DNA of 64,000 bases, taken from contig NC_067203.1 in NCBI RefSeq assembly GCF_026262505.1, positions 25,711,411-25,775,410 of the forward strand. The letters are read 5' to 3'. Origin of the DNA: Trichomonas vaginalis G3 (Eukaryota > Parabasalia > Trichomonadida > Trichomonadidae). Position 1 is the stretch's first letter. Each line of letters opens with the position of its first letter. The translations under genes were made by a program, and so were the position numbers. Positions 1 through 9,772 of this stretch are shown here, in pieces. Under the pieces are notes generated by a model, which made no database searches, had not been told where the DNA came from, and saw only the letters and a program-made list of their open reading frames with translations.

Positions 1-187
1 TACTGAGATGAAATGAACAATACAGCATTGAGACAAATGGGCTCAAGATGGATTTGTCGGCTTCCAGCAGTTACACACACGTGTTTGTCAAGTCCTCCCT
101 ATACCTCAGGAAGTTTTAGACCGACTTAAAAAACCTAAACAACCAGTTGAAAACAAACCAAACTAAAATTTTTTACTGAGATGAAAT
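1..187 (+). pseudogene. Polinton small-protein region (copy 1)
   Basis: This stretch matches the short 57-residue frame of copy 2 at 55,489-55,662, beginning with the same MNNTALRQMGSRW start near position 13. It lies just before the acidic-protein region, as in copy 2. It looks broken here. Function is unknown. Confidence 0.5.
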
Positions 188-770
188 GACCGAGAGAAGT
201 TGAAACGTAGATTTGACACCACAAACAAAAAGTTCAGAACCATTGTCAAAACCTGTCAAAGAACTTACAGATGAAGAGAAAAATTCAATAATAGAAAGTG
301 CCAGGTCTGGAAATACAAACCCTAACTATAAAGTCACTTTTTCATAGAAATGGAACGGCTAGTATCTCAAAAAAGAAACAGACTCTCACAAATAAAATAT
401 TGAAGTCTGAAGGAGCTTTCGAGACAACAGATGGAAAAGTTTACTTCACTGACAACAGTTCATTATAGAACATCTCATTGACTTAGAGTCGAAATATTCT
501 AAACTTTACAACAAACACAAAAAGTTGAAAGGAAAACAAAAAGATGGCATATGATATTTTACGAAGATACTAACGACACAACCATACTGCAAGTGAGGTA
601 AAGTCAGAGGAACCAAAAAGTGACGAAAAACCAATAGAAGAAGGTGAGCCAAAAACTGAAGATAAACCAAAACCAAAGTTTAGTTTGGAAACTACTAAAA
701 CAAGCCAACCTTCATTAGCTGGTATGGGTTGGCGTCAAAGACTTATGGCAGCAGGCGGTTATGTTAAGTA
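188..770 (+). pseudogene. Polinton acidic/lysine-rich protein region (copy 1)
   Basis: This is the counterpart of the 194-residue protein at 54,903-55,487 in copy 2, with the same Glu/Lys/Pro-rich tail and the same end motif (GMGWRQRLMAAGGYVK). It lies directly upstream of the polymerase. The family is not recognised. The copy looks broken in a few places. Confidence 0.6.
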
Positions 771-801
771 AAGAAAAAAACATTTTTTTATTTTTATAAA
801 A

Positions 802-2948
802 ATGCCCCCGTATAGAATGGATAGAAAGTCTGCTAGAATAAAAGCAGAGTTGCAAAGATATGGTTGGAGAGTTTCGAAGAATTTTAAATATAGGAAGGGA
901 AGACCATAAAAGTCTATGACAAACTGGCTGGTCTTCGCTACGAAATGGATTTGGAAACAGCACGTGCAAATTATCCAAACAGACTGGAAAGGTTAGAGGA
1001 AGAGCGTCTTATGGACATGCCTTTCGATGTTACTGAGCCTCAAGTTGAAGGACACGACGGCTTTGCCAGATTCTACTGGAAACATGACGAACAATTGCAT
1101 CTTTGAGAAGGAAAAAAGGTAGTGCAGAGGATGGTCATGCTCCATGGAAAGAACAAGATATGCATATGAAAAGTATCGTGAAGTTAGAAGTCAAATTACA
1201 TCTGGTCGAACCTTTACAGTAAACTTTGACGAAGGAAAGAACAAAGAAGGCTTCATGGGAGTACTTGCTGCAATTCAAGACGGAAATAAGAAAGGATACA
1301 ATCTCAGATTGACCATAACAGATTTGGATGGTCACATTTACTATGCAAATGGCAATGTCACAACAGCTGCAAAACTTCTTGACGCTTTCAAGACTACAAA
1401 GAGAGAACAAATGTTTGACTCCGACTCAGATATTTTGAATGCAATTGAAGGAATTGCAAGTGTCAAGTTCGAATGGTACCAACCTAACCCTCAAGCAGTC
1501 AGACAACATGCTGGATACTTCCCGTTCATAAATAAGTCTGACATTGACTTGACAGGTATGGAATTTACAATTCAATTGAAACAATTGTCAATGAACCTTG
1601 TATTCTTACATGTCTCAGGAACTCTGGTCTTGTTACAGAAGAGAAGATGAAGTATCTTGAGTCATGTGTGAAGACAAGGTACATTCTCAGAGGTCAATTG
1701 GCAAAAATTGCACCGTTGGCAAATGTCAATATCCGAGTCAACATACCTACAGCTAAAGGTTCTTCACATGACGATATGTTGTTGACAAAGACTTACCATG
1801 GTTGAAGATTGTAATTGTCCACAACCACTTCATGTTGAACGAAAGTCTTACAAACCCATTGTTCGGAAAAGGCAAGTGCAACATTGTCAGAGCTGTTAAC
1901 ATTCTTTTCGAGAAAGGTTTGTTGGAACCAATTCCAGATGACAAGCTGACAGAAACTTTTGTACCAAAAGACGAAACAAACTTTTCATTGTTAGCAAGAC
2001 CAAAAGTTGTTCCAGACAAAGTTCTAGTACAAAAGAAGTACACAATTCCACAAGGGGTTGGTATGTTCGGATACCAACCTGAACCAGAAGAACTTCCAAT
2101 GAGGTTGCAAGAACTTCAAATGCTATAAACAAACTTCCATTGAGACATCCATTTGACGTCAAATTGTATTGGAGAGCATCTGAGTTAGGTCAGAAGGTTT
2201 TATATGAAACAGGTTGCTTCGACGATGTTTATGAGATAACAGGAGAAGTTTCTCAGAAAGATAGAGACTCACTTGAATTTCCACAAACTGGACCAATTGG
2301 TTGCGACAAGTTCGACTCAGATGAAAAGATATACTATGTCGACCTTAACGCTGCATACATGAGGTTTGTCCAATATATTCCGACTGGAATTCCAAACGAA
2401 GATGGTGAGTTCCCGGGAAGGAACTATACAGTTGGAAAAGTCATACAACAACTGTATGATATTAGGAAAGCTTCAAACCCAAACTTGCAATGACACTCAA
2501 ATTGCTTATGAATTCGACATGGGGATATTCCATTAAGAAACCTCAAGAGATGAAGAGTAAACATTATGAGAAGGTCGACAACTTTGTTGAAAGGTTTTCT
2601 CCTTTTGTTTTGAAGTACGAATTCACTCAAGGTCAAAGTGGCTTAGTAACCACATTAAAACCTATTGTCGAACATTGGTCTTACCCTCAGTTCGCAAAGG
2701 CAGTCCTTGACAACTACAACAAATTCTTCTCCGAAGTCAAATCCAAAGTGAAGGTTTACTATGAGAACATTGACGCACTCATGACGAACGAAGAAGGATA
2801 CAACAAACTCATTGAAATGGGAATGGTCGGTGAAAAGATGGGTCAATTCAAATTGGACAAAATTTTCACCGAAGTTCATGTCCTCTCCAAGCGTAAGTAC
2901 TGGGGCATACTTGAAGACGGCACAGAAATAAAACATTGCATGAAATAA
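802..2948 (+). pseudogene. polB: Polinton family B DNA polymerase (copy 1), broken
   Basis: This encodes a replicative DNA polymerase of the protein-primed family B type typical of Polintons. Visible landmarks are a motif A-like DLNAAYM near 2,340, a motif B-like KLLMNSTWGYS near 2,500 and a motif C-like YYENIDAL near 2,757. The amino-terminal part, with a basic stretch after MPPYRMDRKSARIK, matches copy 2 at 54,155-54,874. The gene follows a TTTTTATAAAAATG leader shared with other genes of the element. It looks broken, with several breaks. The family call rests on the motifs and the Polinton context. Confidence 0.8.
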
Positions 2949-2986
2949 AAACGTTTTTTAAAACAATATATTTTTACATATATTAA

Positions 2987-3847
2987 ATGCTTCAGGTTGA
3001 AAAACAAAGAACAAAAGTAGCAGATACAAAACCATTAGACTATATCTTTACAAATGCTGGTAGGAATATATCAGATGAAGAAATTTCATCCCGAGCATAC
3101 AGGTTTGACTATCCAATTCGTTGGCTTCAAAGTCCTTCAGATGCAAAGGCAATAGGATTTAGAAGAGTTTTGTTTTCAAATAGAACTAACGCATTTATGT
3201 TCGCAGTATATTTTCATGGGCAGTATAAAGGTCCTGATGGTATAATAGACAAATTTGACGAAATGAGAATCTTTACAATTCGTTCAGACGAAAGTCTTGA
3301 AAAAACTCTAAATGACTTTCAAACTCAAATGAACAAATATTATTGGGAATTTCAAGAAAAATACGACTCTTTACTAAATGGAACATACTATCTGAAACTA
3401 GAATATGACAAGATGAACTCCACCGTTTCATTTCAAAAGATTGAAATTAACCCTCCAAGAGATACAGAGTTTTTATTTTGGGAAGTAGACAAACGTTCTT
3501 GGGCACAATTTCTTCGGTTACTAAACCAGAACGAACCATTACCACCAGATGGTCCATTTCAATTTATACTTCCACCAGCAGATTTGACAGTTTATAGAAA
3601 CGTGTTTGACCCTCAAAATGTTATGTGTCATGCAAGTTTCAGTTCAAGCAACAATAGTTTTCTATGTATTGGTAAGGACTTTTATGACTTTGCTTCTAAA
3701 TTCTACGAACCACCTAGTAACAGTTTCTCTGACTTTCAAGTTTGGTTCACAACAAATGGTGTGCAACATATTATTCCATTGTACTATGACTTTTATCTCG
3801 AATTGTCTTTCATATACAACTACGGAAAAGTGCTGAAAAAGTATTGA
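2987..3847 (+). CDS. Polinton conserved 286-residue protein, paralog family A
   Basis: This is a whole reading frame of 286 residues, nearly identical to the copy 2 protein at 53,238-54,098 and a diverged paralog of the 282-residue protein at 58,268-59,116. Conserved blocks are YRFDYPIRWLQSP and KAIGFRR in the first third, then VFDPQN, HASFSSSNNSFLCIG and SDFQVWFTT towards the end. There is no membrane segment or known enzyme motif. The leader TTTTTACATATATTAAATG resembles those of probable structural genes. Retention of two paralogs in one element suggests a virion component, but this is inference. Function is unknown. Confidence 0.8.
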   Translation: MLQVEKQRTKVADTKPLDYIFTNAGRNISDEEISSRAYRFDYPIRWLQSPSDAKAIGFRRVLFSNRTNAFMFAVYFHGQYKGPDGIIDKFDEMRIFTIRSDESLEKTLNDFQTQMNKYYWEFQEKYDSLLNGTYYLKLEYDKMNSTVSFQKIEINPPRDTEFLFWEVDKRSWAQFLRLLNQNEPLPPDGPFQFILPPADLTVYRNVFDPQNVMCHASFSSSNNSFLCIGKDFYDFASKFYEPPSNSFSDFQVWFTTNGVQHIIPLYYDFYLELSFIYNYGKVLKKY

Positions 3848-3857
3848 AAAATAATGT

Positions 3858-3921
3858 TTAGGTGAAGAGGTGAGATGTCACCTGTTTTCTCACCTGTTTT
3901 CTCACCTGTTTTCTCACCCGT
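3858..3921. repeat. GGTGA-type intergenic module
   Basis: The module has inverted pentamers in AGGTGAGATGTCACCT followed by three direct copies of a TCACCTGTTTTC-like unit. It is one of four such modules in copy 1 (others near 5,083, 6,136 and 18,655). Copy 2 carries the same architecture with a different pentamer. Confidence 0.8.
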
Positions 3922-4011
3922 TGAATTTTCATGAATTTTGTGCTGAATTCGACAAAAATGAGTTTTTGGTTGAAAAAAGAGGTGGAGCCAAAAGTGGCTC
4001 GACCTCAAAAC

Positions 4012-4080
4012 AAGCATTTTGTGAAGAATATACCAACCCGCGGAAAACAGCGGGTTGCTTTTTATACAAAATTCAACAGG
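4012..4080 (+). repeat. Shard of KilA-N gene in spacer
   Basis: About 65 bases around ACCAACCCGCGGAAAACAGC are nearly identical to the interior of the KilA-N gene at 4,571-4,640, including the AACCCGC...GCGGGTT hairpin. An inverted relative lies at 6,283-6,350. It is probably a duplicated or converted piece of the neighbouring gene. Confidence 0.75.
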
Positions 4081-4132
4081 TGAATTTTCATGAATTTCCT
4101 TAAGATAGAAAAAAATATATTTTAGGCGACCA

Positions 4133-4163
4133 GGTCACTCGGTCACTCGGTCACTCGGTCAAC
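4133..4163. repeat. GGTCACTC tandem repeat
   Basis: There are three full copies of GGTCACTC plus a partial one, after the same AAATATATTTTAGG lead-in that precedes the GGTGA modules. It looks like a third sequence type of the same kind of module. Confidence 0.75.
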
Positions 4164-4356
4164 TAACATCTTTTTGAAAAAGTGTGACAACATGACATTT
4201 TGACAACAACACAGGAAATAGATTTCATCGTATATTTTTTGTTAAGACTTCATCGTAAATGTTTTGTTGAGACTTCATCGTATATGTTTTGTCGAGATTT
4301 TTATCGTTGTGGTCCGACGGTTAAGCCACAAACGAATGTCCGACGTCCCACCAAAA

Positions 4357-4387
4357 AATATTTTTTATTTTTATTGTAAGAACAGAA
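4357..4387 (+). promoter_or_regulatory. Shared leader motif of the KilA-N cluster
   Basis: A T-rich run followed by ATTGTAAGAACAGAAATG precedes the KilA-N gene. Close variants (TTATTTTGTATGTAAGAACAG) precede genes starting at 5,215, 6,799 and 7,502, and their copy 2 counterparts. The conservation between otherwise unrelated spacers suggests a promoter or transcription start signal specific to this cluster. Confidence 0.6.
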
Positions 4388-5050
4388 ATGTCAGTCGAAG
4401 CAAAAACGTTCACGAACAAATCTAATGGCGAAACATTCACAAAAGGCACTTACAACGGTATTGAAGTCTTACGTAGAGACAAGGATGGTTATATAAATGC
4501 AACAAATATGTGTCAGCAGTTTAGGAAGGACTTTAGAAGGTTGTTGGAAAATAAGTCCTGGGAAGAGTATTTTGAGGCATTTTGTGAAGAATATACCAAC
4601 CCGCGGAAAACAGCGGGTTGCTTTTTATACAAAATTCATGCAGGAATTCCTGATGAAATCAAACAGGTTAGAGGAATGTATGTAGACCCAAGACTTGTAA
4701 ACTATATAGCAATGTGGGCTTCTCCAAAATATTGCATAGCAGTTGGAAAAATTATGGACTCCATAGACAAGAAAGTTCATGAGAAATTAGATGAAGAAGA
4801 ACTTGAAGATACAGTAGAGAATGCAAAACCTTTGTTCGAAGAAGAAGTTAGAAAAATGCATGAAAAACAAATAGAACATGAACGTGAGATATGTTCTGGT
4901 TATAGAGACTCGCCATACGAACTAGACCAATGGGAACAAGAAGATTTAAAGAGAGAATTTAGAGAATATGAACTCGCTAAGATAGCATTAGAAGCTGCAG
5001 AAGAGAGGTTAAAAGCTTGGGGTTGTTTTGTACAAAAATATTGTGAGTAA
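4388..5050 (+). CDS. KilA-N domain DNA-binding protein with in-frame hairpin insert
   Basis: This 220-residue whole frame carries a KilA-N domain, a DNA-binding module common in large DNA viruses and phages. Visible blocks are DGYINATNMC (about residues 35-44) and the closing block YVDPRLVNYIAMWASPKYC (about 98-116). Between them lies EEYTNPRKTAGCFLYKI, encoded by an AACCCGC...GCGGGTT hairpin that also occurs in nearby spacers. The last 90 residues are rich in Glu and Lys and probably form a coiled coil. The gene has no counterpart in copy 2, where a minisatellite and a tRNA-like unit occupy the same slot. It is likely a regulator or replication-associated protein; the role is inferred. Confidence 0.85.
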   Translation: MSVEAKTFTNKSNGETFTKGTYNGIEVLRRDKDGYINATNMCQQFRKDFRRLLENKSWEEYFEAFCEEYTNPRKTAGCFLYKIHAGIPDEIKQVRGMYVDPRLVNYIAMWASPKYCIAVGKIMDSIDKKVHEKLDEEELEDTVENAKPLFEEEVRKMHEKQIEHEREICSGYRDSPYELDQWEQEDLKREFREYELAKIALEAAEERLKAWGCFVQKYCE

Positions 5051-5082
5051 ATGAACCATTTTTTTCGACAAAAATATATTTT

Positions 5083-5131
5083 AGGTGAAGAGGTGAGATG
5101 TCACCCGTTTTCTCACCTGTTTTCTCACCCG
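5083..5131. repeat. GGTGA-type intergenic module
   Basis: This has the same layout as the module at 3,858: a GGTGA/TCACC inverted pair followed by TCACC direct repeats spaced by TGTTTTC-like sequence. It lies in the short spacer between two genes of the KilA-N cluster. Confidence 0.8.
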
Positions 5132-5214
5132 TTGGATTTTCATGAATTTCCTTAAGATAAAAAATATATTTTAGTTTTTTATAAAATATTTTTTTTTATT
5201 TTTATTGTAAGAAC

Positions 5215-6128
5215 ATGTTAGCAACAACTTCACCAAACTCGTTAGTCATGAATCCTACGTCAATGTTAGTAGAAATGAAAAGCTTCATTCCTTCTTCATA
5301 TACTTTCGAAACAGAAATCCAGAAGATAAAGCAAGAACTGTTAACAAGTAATTTAGACTGTAGTGCGAAAGATGAAGAAATGAACAGTATCTTTATGAAA
5401 TGCAGGATATTATTGACCATCTACCTAAACTACCTGAAATCCAACAACAAAAACTAACTATTCCTGAATTCGACGAAATTGAAGTGAAACCAACTGACTC
5501 GGTAGAAATAAAGAAGTTCATACGAAAGGTAAATTATGAATTCCTTGGTTTTCATTGCAACCACAAAGTCATGGACAAAGACTGCGATATGGTATATAAG
5601 AACATCTCTGACATATATAAATCTGGGGAGTTTAAGACCTACGACAACTTTGTTTCGTTAGTTGCTGAATGTGTATGGCAGATAAGAGATAAAGACAGAA
5701 GGGGTAAAATATGGAACGAACAGATAAGACCAACTGCTTCAGATTTAAAGAAAACCATTGACGCCTTAGTCGTACTTGCAGGTAAGGTTTCAATGTACAA
5801 TGCAAAAATGAACCCGCAATGTTCAAAATGTAAAGCAGCAATGAGGAAATATAACTACTCCGTCAAAGAGATAGAAAGAATGAGAAACGACTATGCAGAT
5901 TTAAAGAAAGAAGCAGAAAAGCCAGCAGAAAATAAAATGGACATGTTAGAATTTCTGAACAAAAACTATCCAACAGCAGACGATTTCCTTCTATCTGATG
6001 TCAAGAAGAAGTATAAAGAAACTTTCGGTATCGTTAAAACATTTGACATACTAAAAGAAGAAATAGAAGCTACGAAATTGTTTAGGATTTCAAATATACA
6101 TCGTACAATTCATGTAAAACGCTTATAA
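5215..6128 (+). pseudogene. Polinton conserved protein of KilA-N cluster (copy 1), broken
   Basis: This is the counterpart of the whole 311-residue protein at 51,248-52,183 in copy 2. It shares the CSKCKAAMRKYNYS block, with two cysteines three residues apart, and the MDMLEFLNKNYPTADDFL block. No known family is recognised. It sits between KilA-N genes and uses the same leader type, so it may be co-expressed with them. This copy looks broken. Confidence 0.65.
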
Positions 6129-6798
6129 AATAACTGAGGTGAGAAAACGGGTGAGAAAACGGGTGAGATGTCACCTCTTCACCTAAACATTATTTTTGGG
6201 TCATTTACACTCATTGACGAAGAAATCTTGACAACATGACATTTTGACAACATCGTAGAAAACACGCAAAACTCTTGAATTTTGTATAAAAAAAGCAACC
6301 GCCGGAATTCCGCGGGTTGGTATATTCTTCACAAAATGCTTGTTTTGAGGTCGAGCCATTTTTGGCTCCACCTGTTTTTTCAACCAAAACTCATTTTTGT
6401 CTGATTTACGCTCATGTTTGACAAAACATATACGATGAAATCTATTTCCTGTGTTGTTGTCAAAATGTCATGTTGTCAGTAATTTTAAGAGAAGTTCATT
6501 TGACCGAGGCACATAGGCACATAGGCACACCAAAACTCATTTTTGCTGAAAAAATGACCAAATTTCATGAATTTCCTCATATGTTTGCTACCCTCGAAAA
6601 ACCGAGGATAGAGATTCCGTACGAAAATCGTAAAAAATTGCGAGTAGGGAAAAAAACCTGGTCGCCTAAAACTCATGAAAATCGTGAAAAAATGACCAAA
6701 TTTCATGAATTTCCTTAAGATACAAGATAGAAAAAATAAAAAAATAACGCTAGTTTTTTTAAAATATTTTTTTTTATTTTGTATGTAAGAACAGGAAA
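6129..6798. other. Repeat-rich spacer in the KilA-N cluster
   Basis: No gene is seen. The spacer holds a GGTGA-type module (6,136-6,186), an inverted KilA-N shard with a CCGCGGGTT-type hairpin (about 6,283-6,350), an AGGCACAT triplet repeat (6,508-6,533), a second shard resembling the interior of the gene at 7,502 (TTTCCTCATATGTTTGCTAC onward, 6,573-6,640), and a T-rich leader before the next gene. Confidence 0.7.
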
Positions 6799-7413
6799 AT
6801 GACAAGCACTGAGTTTGAAACAGTTAAAAAGATAGACAATGAGACCAAAGTGGTTAGAATAGGTGATTTAAACGTAAGATACTCAAAGAAATACAAAAAA
6901 TATTCTTTGTCAGACATTTTAACACTATCTGAAGGAAAGAAAGCACACGACTGGGTTAGAAATGCTTCTACTCAGAAAATTTTGACAAGAAATCCTGAGC
7001 TTATGATATCGGTAAGATTCTATGGAACTACAGCATATCTTATAGACAAAAGTCTTATACCAATAGTTTTGTTATGGTTAGACCCAGTTGTTGGATATAA
7101 CTTCATAACATATGGTTCATTCGATACGGAACGTTGCAGTGAAGGCTTACTTTACATCGTTCAGAAACCGAAGGACTTCAACACAAAGAGATATAAGATA
7201 GGAAGAACATATAATATAACTCTAAGATATGACAGTACAGTCAATAGAGTCAAGGTTGTGTTTGTTAATGATATGAGAGCTGCAGAAACAGAACTACTTG
7301 AAAAGTTTGAGAAAATGTATGGTGCTCCCATAAAAGGTAAAGAAACGTTTGAAGTAGATGAGATAGATAAAGCTATAAAATTATTTGACGAAGTTACTGA
7401 AAAATACATGTAA
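6799..7413 (+). CDS. KilA-N-like/GIY-YIG (T5orf172-type) protein
   Basis: This is a whole frame of 204 residues. The first half (YSLSDILTL, HDWVRN, then VVGYNFITYGSF) resembles the DNA-binding part of KilA-N or MSV199-type proteins. The second half has GIY-YIG nuclease landmarks: LLYIVQ (117-122), YKIGRT (132-137) and a glutamate in AAETELLEKF (161-170). Such fusions are frequent in nucleocytoplasmic viruses and are thought to act on DNA. The copy 2 counterpart (50,149-50,763) is also whole. The leader GTATGTAAGAACAGGAAAATG matches the cluster pattern. The nuclease call is moderate because the family is divergent. Confidence 0.8.
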   Translation: MTSTEFETVKKIDNETKVVRIGDLNVRYSKKYKKYSLSDILTLSEGKKAHDWVRNASTQKILTRNPELMISVRFYGTTAYLIDKSLIPIVLLWLDPVVGYNFITYGSFDTERCSEGLLYIVQKPKDFNTKRYKIGRTYNITLRYDSTVNRVKVVFVNDMRAAETELLEKFEKMYGAPIKGKETFEVDEIDKAIKLFDEVTEKYM

Positions 7414-7501
7414 AGCGTTTATTTTTGGTCTTTTGTGAAAGATAGAAAATAAAGTTAGTTTTATTTTTATTTATTTTTTTATTTTGTATGTAAAGACAGA
7501 T

Positions 7502-8308
7502 ATGTCAACAACAGAGAACACAACAACTGCTATCGTTCATGAAGCTATAAGTGAAGAATACGAGTACATACAGTATAACAAACAACTCCGTCTCATTCGT
7601 TCGGTCAAAGATGACATGTACCAAATGCAAAGTATTTTGAATGCTCTTCGTTCTACAAAGCAAGCACATCATTGGTTTGAAAACCAACAGACAAAAGAAC
7701 TTTTAGAAGAATTTCCTCATATGTTTGCGACCCGCGGAATTCCGCGGGTCGAGATTCCGTACGAAAATCGTCAAAATTTGCCAAATGGTTTGAGAGGTTG
7801 GTATGTACATAGACTTCTTGTAAATGCTGTTGCAATGTGGGCTTCGCCTCGCTATGCTTGTTATATTTTCATGATGTTAGATGAACTTCATAGACAAGAA
7901 CGTGAAGAGCTAGAGAACAAGCTTGAAGCAAAAGACAAAAGCATTCAGAAAAGAATACCACGTTCGGTACCAAAAGGAAAGGAAAAGAACTATAAGTATA
8001 TGATTTATACTGAAGAGATGGAAAATGAAGAAGATAAAGATATGGTTATGTTGCATTTAGTCAGAAGAAACAACAAAAGCTTTTACGACCTTGCTAAGAT
8101 TTACAAATCTGACAGAAATTGGTTCTATCGCGAAAACTTACCGATTTCAATGACCCCAAATGAAGATGTGAAACAAATAGTTCAAGATACGTTACCTCAA
8201 ACACACTATGATATGAAAGGTTGTACAATTCTTACATTCAAAGAAGACTTACCGCTACTGAAAGAAAAAATAACAGAGTATTTTGACAACTTCAAACAAG
8301 TAGGGTAG
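7502..8308 (+). CDS. KilA-N protein with DUF3627-like C-terminus
   Basis: This whole frame of 268 residues starts at MSTTENTT, because the cluster leader (GTATGTAAAGACAG) ends just before it. The KilA-N closing block is GWYVHRLLVNAVAMWASPRY, followed by FMMLDELHRQEREELENKLE, probably a coiled coil. The C-terminal block (MVMLHLVRRNNKSFYDLAK, then WFYRENLPISM) resembles the DUF3627 tail found after KilA-N domains in insect DNA viruses. Inside the KilA-N part lies ATRGIPRVEIP, encoded by a perfect palindrome, GACCCGCGGAATTCC and its mirror. The copy 2 counterpart is at 49,256-50,061. Confidence 0.85.
   Translation: MSTTENTTTAIVHEAISEEYEYIQYNKQLRLIRSVKDDMYQMQSILNALRSTKQAHHWFENQQTKELLEEFPHMFATRGIPRVEIPYENRQNLPNGLRGWYVHRLLVNAVAMWASPRYACYIFMMLDELHRQEREELENKLEAKDKSIQKRIPRSVPKGKEKNYKYMIYTEEMENEEDKDMVMLHLVRRNNKSFYDLAKIYKSDRNWFYRENLPISMTPNEDVKQIVQDTLPQTHYDMKGCTILTFKEDLPLLKEKITEYFDNFKQVG
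7729..7752. repeat. Perfect palindrome inside a KilA-N gene
   Basis: A 22- to 24-base perfect palindrome centred on GCGGAATTCCGC is read in frame as part of the protein. The same palindrome is kept at 49,815-49,840 in copy 2. A relative with a changed centre occurs in the gene at 4,388. Confidence 0.85.
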
Positions 8309-8860
8309 ATGAGCCATTTATTTTTCAAGCTTGACTTCAGATGGCTCAGGTAGCTCTATAAGGTAAATTGTCTTGTCAAATCCTTCTGGCATTCCGAGTC
8401 CTTCCATCCGACATTCCGAGTCCTTCCATCCGACATTCCGAGTCCTTCCATCCGACATTCCGAGTCCTTCCTTCCAACATTCCGAGTCCTTCCTTCCAAC
8501 AGAAAAATATTTTCCCGACAACAGGAAGAACTCTTGCATCCGACAGAAAGAACTCTTGCATCCGACAGAAAAAGTTTTTCCATCAGACAGGAAAAAAATT
8601 TCCTGACAACTGGAAAAAAATTTCCTGTTGTTCGTCCGTAAACCATTCAAATTTTCGAAAATTGAGAACTTTTTGGTCGAACTTCAGAAAAAGTTTTTTC
8701 TTCCGACAGGAAAAAAATTTCTTGACAACTGGAAGAACTCTTCCTTCCGACAGGACACAAACGGATGACTGACGTTCCTCTTCCTGAATGCCTTCCAAAG
8801 CCAGAAGAACCGACAGCCCCAGCACCACAACAGACTTACTAAGACTAAACTCTTTATTTT
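8309..8860. repeat. 22-bp-period minisatellite, copy 1
   Basis: Successive units of 22 bases (for example GACATTCCGAGTCCTTCCAT plus two) run from about 8,389. They grade into GACAGAAAGAACTCTTGCAT-like units of the same length, then a conserved AT-rich core with the AAATTTTCGAAAATT palindrome near 8,649, then more units. The array sits between the KilA-N cluster and the ATPase, as in copy 2. Long frames here are by-products of the repeat. Confidence 0.85.
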
Positions 8861-9736
8861 TCAAGCTTGACTTTTTACAATTTGAACTTTGTTTGCGTAG
8901 ATATGAATTCTGAAAGAAGTATGAGGGTCTTGTATGACTTTGTACTTCTCCCATAGTTCATGTCTGTCAAACTTACCTGCCATGGACTCTTTCATAAGTT
9001 CCATGAAATCGTCTTCGGACAATCCGGGGAAAAGTATAATGTCAGTAAGTATTCTTTTAACATCCTTACTTAAACTCTTTGCTGTCTGTACACATATTAC
9101 GACTGAGATGTTAAAGTGTCTGAGCTTCTTAAGAATTCGACACATATCTTGTTCTCTGTTCTTTAACAAAGGATGAGAAGCAAAGTCATCTAAGATAAGA
9201 AGACATCTATGAGGGTAAGTCTTCCAATCGTAAGATTGCAATTTCTTCGAAATGTATTCTATCTCTTTCTGTTTGTTTCTGAAGTGTTTCTTCTCTAATA
9301 TTCTCTGCATTTCCTCATTTGGGTCTTTAAACTTAGAATTTATATACTCATTTATAGCATTGTACTTCAAAACTCTTCTTTGGTACTTCTTTATCCAATC
9401 TAACAACTCAGTATCCTTTATACATACTAACTTAGACTTCTTTATAATATCTTTGAACGAATTGACGGTTTGGTCAAATTGACCAGAAGTACTACAAATA
9501 ACAACTAACTCATAGAATGGGTTCTTCTCATCTAGTTCTTGTTGCTGTGCAGCCATTTTAAGATAAGTGAAAGTCTTACCCGACCCAGGTGGTGCAATTA
9601 GACCTGTTATACCATTCTGAGCAAATAAGAACTTTTCATGTATAGGCTTTATCTGAGCATTTTCTAACTTCCTCTTGTTCTTATTTAAAACATTCTCAAA
9701 TTTCTTGTCAATGTCAGCAAACTTTTTTTCTAACAT
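8861..9736 (-). CDS. A32-like (FtsK/HerA) genome-packaging ATPase
   Basis: This is a whole frame giving 291 residues from the chosen start. Walker A is APPGSGKT (residues 48-55) and Walker B is LLILDD (179-184), followed by an SVVICVQTAKS sensor-like strand. These match the A32-like packaging ATPases of Polintons and large DNA viruses, which pump the genome into capsids. A longer start at 9,838 exists, but it would overlap the divergent gene at 9,773. The start at 9,736 leaves a clean 36-base AT-rich divergent promoter. The copy 2 counterpart is at 47,980-48,849. Confidence 0.88.
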   Translation of the reverse strand: MLEKKFADIDKKFENVLNKNKRKLENAQIKPIHEKFLFAQNGITGLIAPPGSGKTFTYLKMAAQQQELDEKNPFYELVVICSTSGQFDQTVNSFKDIIKKSKLVCIKDTELLDWIKKYQRRVLKYNAINEYINSKFKDPNEEMQRILEKKHFRNKQKEIEYISKKLQSYDWKTYPHRCLLILDDFASHPLLKNREQDMCRILKKLRHFNISVVICVQTAKSLSKDVKRILTDIILFPGLSEDDFMELMKESMAGKFDRHELWEKYKVIQDPHTSFRIHIYANKVQIVKSQA

Positions 9737-9772
9737 ATTTTTAGAAAAATTAAAATTTTTATCTTTTTGAAA
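9737..9772. promoter_or_regulatory. AT-only divergent promoter
   Basis: This 36-base, nearly pure A/T spacer separates the start codons of the ATPase (minus strand) and the small charged protein (plus strand). It must serve both genes. The same arrangement is kept in copy 2 (47,944-47,979). Confidence 0.6.

Noticed and set aside
8318-8954. Overlapping frames on both strands
   Set aside because: They fall inside the 22-base-period array and change reading with each unit; no conserved protein.
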